Under the pieces are notes generated by a model, which was given only the letters and a program-made list of their open reading frames with translations, searched no databases and had not been told where the DNA came from. Of a stretch of DNA of 64,000 bases, positions 60,316 through 64,000 are shown piece after piece; position 1 is the stretch's first letter, and each line of letters begins with the position of its first letter. This stretch comes from CAZTYI01 sp964466185 (GTDB lineage Bacteria > Chlamydiota > Chlamydiia > Chlamydiales > SM23-39), in assembly GCA_964466185.1 (NCBI GenBank), contig CAYXMS010000001.1:22973-86972 (forward strand). The letters run 5' to 3'. A program made the position numbers and the translations under genes.

Positions 60316-61101
60316 TTATTTTTTTTCTTTTCTGTAGTAAGCCAAAGTTGTTTCTTTTATATTTACTATAAAAAGATCTTTGGCAAGCTCATGTAAATAG
60401 CGATAGATCCCATTGTAATGGGGAATAAAATCGTGCCAGAGAATAATGCCTCCTTCATTTAAGATTTCTAAGCTTTTTTGGCTGTCGCTTTTAACGCATT
60501 CATAAGAATGTCCGCCGTCGATAAAAATAAAATCTAAAGGGGCTTTTTTAGCAAATAGCTTAAAATCATAAGAAGTAGAATCCCCCAAATATTGTAAAAT
60601 TTTATGAGAAACCTGGCTTTTTAGATATTTTCTTTGTTTTTTGTCTTTTTCTAAAATAAAAGGCAGATCACTTTGCAGAACCGGCTCTTTAGTAGTGACT
60701 TCCAGAGGAGGCAGATCTAAAGTATGGATAATCGCATCTTCCGGTGCGTTTAAAGCCATTTGTAGGGTAGTGTTGCCGTTGAATGTGCCGATTTCTAAAA
60801 GATTTTTTGGCTGATAAAAAGATACTAAAGAGCTGATTACTAATAGTTCATGATAAGAAACGTTTCCTTCTTTGATTTGAAAATTGCTTGAAATGGCTTC
60901 TGTCTGAGGGTCTATAATTTCAAAAAGATCTTTGCAAATGAGCTGGCTGTTTTGCAGCTCCCCATGAGCATAAATGTTTTTAACGGCTTCTTTTGTCTGT
61001 TTAAAAGTTAAATGGGGATATTTGATGGAAAAAGCCAGAGCTTTTAAAGAACGTTGCCATTTGCTGGAAGCTGGAATAATATTTGGTTTGTTTTTTTTCA
61101 T
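60316..61101 (-). CDS. Class I SAM-dependent methyltransferase
   Basis: 261 residues. SAM motif LLEIGTFNGNTTLQMALNAP at about residue 97, acidic motif DFIFIDGGHSYECVKSDSQK, and ILWHDFIPHYNGIYRYLHEL with a metal-type DxxH region. The pattern fits the O-methyltransferase group that includes CmcI and catechol-type enzymes. It is probably a tailoring enzyme of the sugar island, at its right boundary. Confidence 0.75.
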   Translation of the reverse strand: MKKNKPNIIPASSKWQRSLKALAFSIKYPHLTFKQTKEAVKNIYAHGELQNSQLICKDLFEIIDPQTEAISSNFQIKEGNVSYHELLVISSLVSFYQPKNLLEIGTFNGNTTLQMALNAPEDAIIHTLDLPPLEVTTKEPVLQSDLPFILEKDKKQRKYLKSQVSHKILQYLGDSTSYDFKLFAKKAPLDFIFIDGGHSYECVKSDSQKSLEILNEGGIILWHDFIPHYNGIYRYLHELAKDLFIVNIKETTLAYYRKEKK

Positions 61102-61258
61102 AATGTGTTTTTTATCACTATTTTCTTAAATTTTGAGTAAAATTATTTTTGCTAAAAAATCTTTATTTAAAAAATTATAATCTATTTTTAAAAATAAAAT
61201 AAAATAAAGAAAGCTTTTTTTGCGGAAATTTTTTTGAGATTTCAAATAATGCACAAGC

Positions 61259-63757
61259 TTATTTTTTTAAATGGCGCCCTAAAATGCCGGACAATTTCAT
61301 CATGTCTATTTTTTCTTTAGATCCAAAGACTTTGACAAGTTTGGCATCAGGTACAATTTCTCTTTTGTTTTTGGGATTTTGTAACTTATGCTCTTTAATA
61401 TATTCCCAGGTTTTTTTGATGATTTCCCCGCGAGTAAATGGTCCTTTTCCAACTATTTCCTGCAGTTCTTTGGAAATTTCATATTTACGCTTGGGTCCTC
61501 TTTCTCCTTTAGGCCTTTTAATAAAAGCAGTCTTGGGATGGTTTTTGCCATATTTTTTAGAAAGCTCTGAAAGTTCATTTACCACTACATCGCATTCTGG
61601 ATAGTTGGAACAGGAATAAAATGTTTTTCCAAAACGGGTTTTGCGAGCGATGATTTTTCCATCGCAGTCAATAGCGGGACAAGCCGGAGCATCTTTTAAG
61701 GAAACTGCTTTTTCTCCCCTTTTAGGAATATTGATAATCCCCTGACAATCAGGATATTTAGAACAGCCTAAAAACGGACCGAATTTGCCATGTTTCAGTT
61801 TCATGTCAGAACCGCATTTGGGACATTTTTGATTCCAGTCAAAATCTTCAGCATAATCTTCTTTTTTAAATTCCAAAGATTCAATAGGCGCTGTGAATTC
61901 GCAATCCGGATAATTGGAACAGCCATAAAAATATTTGTCTTTGGACCAGATTTTTAAAAGTGGCTTACCGCATTTGGGGCATTTTTTATCTGTTTTTAAT
62001 TTGGGAACCACAGCTGTTTTTTCAGCTTCTTTGACCATTGGTATAAATGCTTTATAAAATTCTTTGATCAACGACTTCCAGTCTCTTTTGTTTTTAGCTA
62101 CCAGTTCCAAATCGTCTTCCATAGCGGATGTGAAACCGACATTCATAATAGCTGAAAAATTGTCTTCTAGCATGGCTGCTATAATTTTACCGAGCTCTGT
62201 CGGCTTAAGCGTATTTTTTTCTTTGACAGTATATTCACGGGAATGGATCTTGTTCATAATCGAAGCATAGGTAGAAGGTCTGCCGATGCCTGATTTTTCT
62301 AATTCTTTTACTAAGGAAGCTTCAGTATATCTGGGAGGCGGTTTGGTAAAAGATTGAAAATTTTCTGTGTTTTGTAAATCCAGTTTTTCTTTTTCTTTAA
62401 GATTGGGCAGAAGCATGATTTTATCTTCTTCTGTTTCTGAGACATCGTCTTTTTCTTCATAGACTGCCAAGAAGCCTTTGAATTTGATGATAGAGCCTGT
62501 AGTTCTCAAAAGCATATTATCTGCTTTGATGTCGGCAGTGACTGTGTCATAGATGGCGGATTCCATTTGCGAAGCAAAAAATCTTTTCCAAATTAAAAGA
62601 TAAATCTTGTATTGATCAGCATTTAAATATTTTTTGATGGACTCGGGAGGATGATATAAATTAGTCGGCCGAATAGCCTCATGCGCTTCTTGAGCACTTT
62701 TTTTACTGGAATAAAAACGCGGCTTTTCAGGAACAAAGTTTTCGCCAAATTCTTTTTTTATTAAATTTCTAACTGTGTTGACAGCTTCTTTGGCAACCTG
62801 TACAGAATCAGTACGCATATAGGTAATCAAACCTTCCGTACCTTCTTCTCCCATGTCAATGCCTTCATAAAGAGACTGGGCAATAGACATGGTGCGGGAA
62901 ACAGCAAAGCCAAAATGTCTGGCAGCTTCCTGCTGCAGAGTAGAGGTAATAAAAGGAGGAACGGGATGCCGTTTTTTCTCTTTTCTTTCAACGCTGATAA
63001 CTTCAAAATCGGCTTTTTTTAATTTTTGCTCAATTTCTTTGGCTTTTTTCTGGTTGTCTATTGTACAGACTTTTGGATTGTCTTTTTTTTCTTTTTCAAT
63101 TTTTTTGCCGTCAATTGAGTATAAAATAGATTCAAAAGATTTTTCTTTAGAGTTTCTTTTTAAAAAAGCTTTAATAGTCCAGTATTCAACAGGTTTAAAT
63201 TTTTCAATTTCTTTTTCTCTGTCAACGACAAATTTTAAGGCTACCGATTGAACCCTTCCGGCAGAAGTCCCGCTTTTGCCGCGTTTGATCTTTTTAGATA
63301 GAATCGGGGAAATCTTATAACCTACAATGCGGTCTAAAAGCCGGCGCGCCTGCTGGGCATCTACCAAGCCCATATTAATGTCTCGGGGAGATTTTAAAGC
63401 TTGTAAAACTTCATTTTTAGTGATCGAATTGAAAGTAACTCTTTTATGTTTAGCCCTTTTAGGTAAAATAGCGGAAATATGCCAGGCAATTGATTCTCCT
63501 TCTCGGTCAGGATCGGGACAGAGATAAACAATTTCTGCCTCTTTGGCCATTTTTTTTAATTTGTCTATGACATCTTTTTTGTCTGGCAGATTAACATAAG
63601 TCGGATCAAAAGTTTTTTCAGTATCGATGCCGAATTCATTTTGCGGCAGATCTCGAATATGGCCGACAGAAGAAGTAAAATTGTATTTGGCTCCTAAAAA
63701 TTTTTTAAGCGTTTTAATTTTAGCAGGAGACTCAACGATTATAAGAGGTTTTTTCAT
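61259..63757 (-). CDS. topA: DNA topoisomerase I with C-terminal SWIB domain
   Basis: Relaxes negative supercoils. 832 residues. The TOPRIM domain at the N-terminus shows VESPAKIKTLKKFLG and YLCPDPDREGESIAWHI. The active-site Tyr is in GLITYMRTDSVQVAKEAV. Three zinc ribbons follow (CPKCGKPLLKIWSKD, CPKCGSDMKLKHGKFG, CPAIDCDGKIIARKTRFG). The last 75 residues (ELQEIVGKGPFTRGEIIKKT, SKEKIDMMKLSGILGRHLKK) are a SWIB/MDM2-type domain, a fusion that is a chlamydial hallmark. A separate transcription unit at the right edge; 63758-64000 is AT-rich upstream DNA with no gene. Confidence 0.96.
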   Translation of the reverse strand: MKKPLIIVESPAKIKTLKKFLGAKYNFTSSVGHIRDLPQNEFGIDTEKTFDPTYVNLPDKKDVIDKLKKMAKEAEIVYLCPDPDREGESIAWHISAILPKRAKHKRVTFNSITKNEVLQALKSPRDINMGLVDAQQARRLLDRIVGYKISPILSKKIKRGKSGTSAGRVQSVALKFVVDREKEIEKFKPVEYWTIKAFLKRNSKEKSFESILYSIDGKKIEKEKKDNPKVCTIDNQKKAKEIEQKLKKADFEVISVERKEKKRHPVPPFITSTLQQEAARHFGFAVSRTMSIAQSLYEGIDMGEEGTEGLITYMRTDSVQVAKEAVNTVRNLIKKEFGENFVPEKPRFYSSKKSAQEAHEAIRPTNLYHPPESIKKYLNADQYKIYLLIWKRFFASQMESAIYDTVTADIKADNMLLRTTGSIIKFKGFLAVYEEKDDVSETEEDKIMLLPNLKEKEKLDLQNTENFQSFTKPPPRYTEASLVKELEKSGIGRPSTYASIMNKIHSREYTVKEKNTLKPTELGKIIAAMLEDNFSAIMNVGFTSAMEDDLELVAKNKRDWKSLIKEFYKAFIPMVKEAEKTAVVPKLKTDKKCPKCGKPLLKIWSKDKYFYGCSNYPDCEFTAPIESLEFKKEDYAEDFDWNQKCPKCGSDMKLKHGKFGPFLGCSKYPDCQGIINIPKRGEKAVSLKDAPACPAIDCDGKIIARKTRFGKTFYSCSNYPECDVVVNELSELSKKYGKNHPKTAFIKRPKGERGPKRKYEISKELQEIVGKGPFTRGEIIKKTWEYIKEHKLQNPKNKREIVPDAKLVKVFGSKEKIDMMKLSGILGRHLKK

Positions 63758-64000
63758 TTTTTAAGTAATTGGTAATTTAAACTACTTATACTATGAATAA
63801 ACTTAGAATCTGTAAATAAAAATCTCTGGGTACTGCTTTTAGTTTTATAGTATAAATATTTGGTTTTTAAAAACATATGTATGTAAATTTTTTTTTGAAA
63901 TTTTGTTTTCCAGAGCGTTTTTTTTGTTTTTCTTAAAATTTTTTATTGAAAGACTAACCTTATATAGGTATTTATATATATAGGATGTATGCATATTTAG

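Overview
The window reads as a chromosomal segment of a member of the Chlamydiae outside the genus Chlamydia, probably an environmental lineage of the Simkania / Rhabdochlamydia / Parachlamydia kind. The evidence is a set of lineage hallmarks in AT-rich DNA: a topoisomerase I with a C-terminal SWIB domain (61259-63757), a GreA with a very long N-terminal extension (36199-38361), a long divergent ThyX (38613-40265), a chromosomal homologue of the chlamydial plasmid gene pGP6-D (10992-11741), and the gene neighbours recC/recB/ygeD, recA/ygfA/CT648-like/CT647-like/CT646-like and yggT/dus that I remember from the Chlamydia chromosome. A tandem family of MOMP-like outer membrane proteins points to a Simkania-like relative. 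No rRNA, CRISPR array or phage was seen.

Layout. 1-6501: recB (cut by the window edge), recC and a divergent lysophospholipid-transporter-like MFS gene. 6590-8713: two outer membrane proteins. 8937-11741: thrS and the pGP6-D-like gene. 11834-15001: small unknown genes, an MFS transporter and ung. 15240-18833: a small unknown gene ending inside a tRNA-Pro, a GlmU-like beta-helix protein, a polyprenyl diphosphate synthase with a 15-bp tandem repeat in its 5' end, and recA. 18964-27650: six paralogous MOMP-like proteins, several with their own promoter and terminator. 27766-27965: a candidate rod-shaped 6S-like RNA. 28087-35408: ygfA, the CT648/647/646-like genes, yggT, dus and acylphosphatase. 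35439-42266: rdgB, greA, thyX and uvrB. 42365-61101: an island for heptose-type and other sugar nucleotides, glycosyltransferases and methyltransferases. 61259-63757: topA.

The main unusual signal is a family of decayed OMEGA-type mobile elements. Five segments (6508-6582, 23486-23826, 27966-28035, 32850-33663, 46812-47196) share 5' and/or 3' ends that I interpret as HEARO / IscB omega-RNA elements. One still carries a defective iscB, with the RuvC-I aspartate changed to Asn and the HNH core deleted. Every copy that keeps its 3' end stops exactly at an ATGA tetranucleotide. Twice that ATGA is the start codon of a cellular gene: the CT646-like gene and the sedoheptulose-phosphate isomerase gene. 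In both cases the element's reading frame ends with the TGA of the same ATGA, so the insertion leaves a stop-start overlap. Two further relics are TnpB C-terminal fragments (44690-44857 and 15002-15103). The second abuts ung and appears to supply its ribosome binding site next to a GTG start.

The sugar island contains a GmhA-like isomerase, an HddA-like kinase and an HddC-like guanylyltransferase, plus dehydratase-like and reductase-like SDR enzymes. This suggests GDP-heptose or GDP-deoxyheptose chemistry feeding two GT9, one GT17 and two GT4-like transferases. A nucleotidyltransferase-kinase fusion has the reverse domain order of E. coli HldE. No flippase, polymerase or GmhB phosphatase was recognised in the window.
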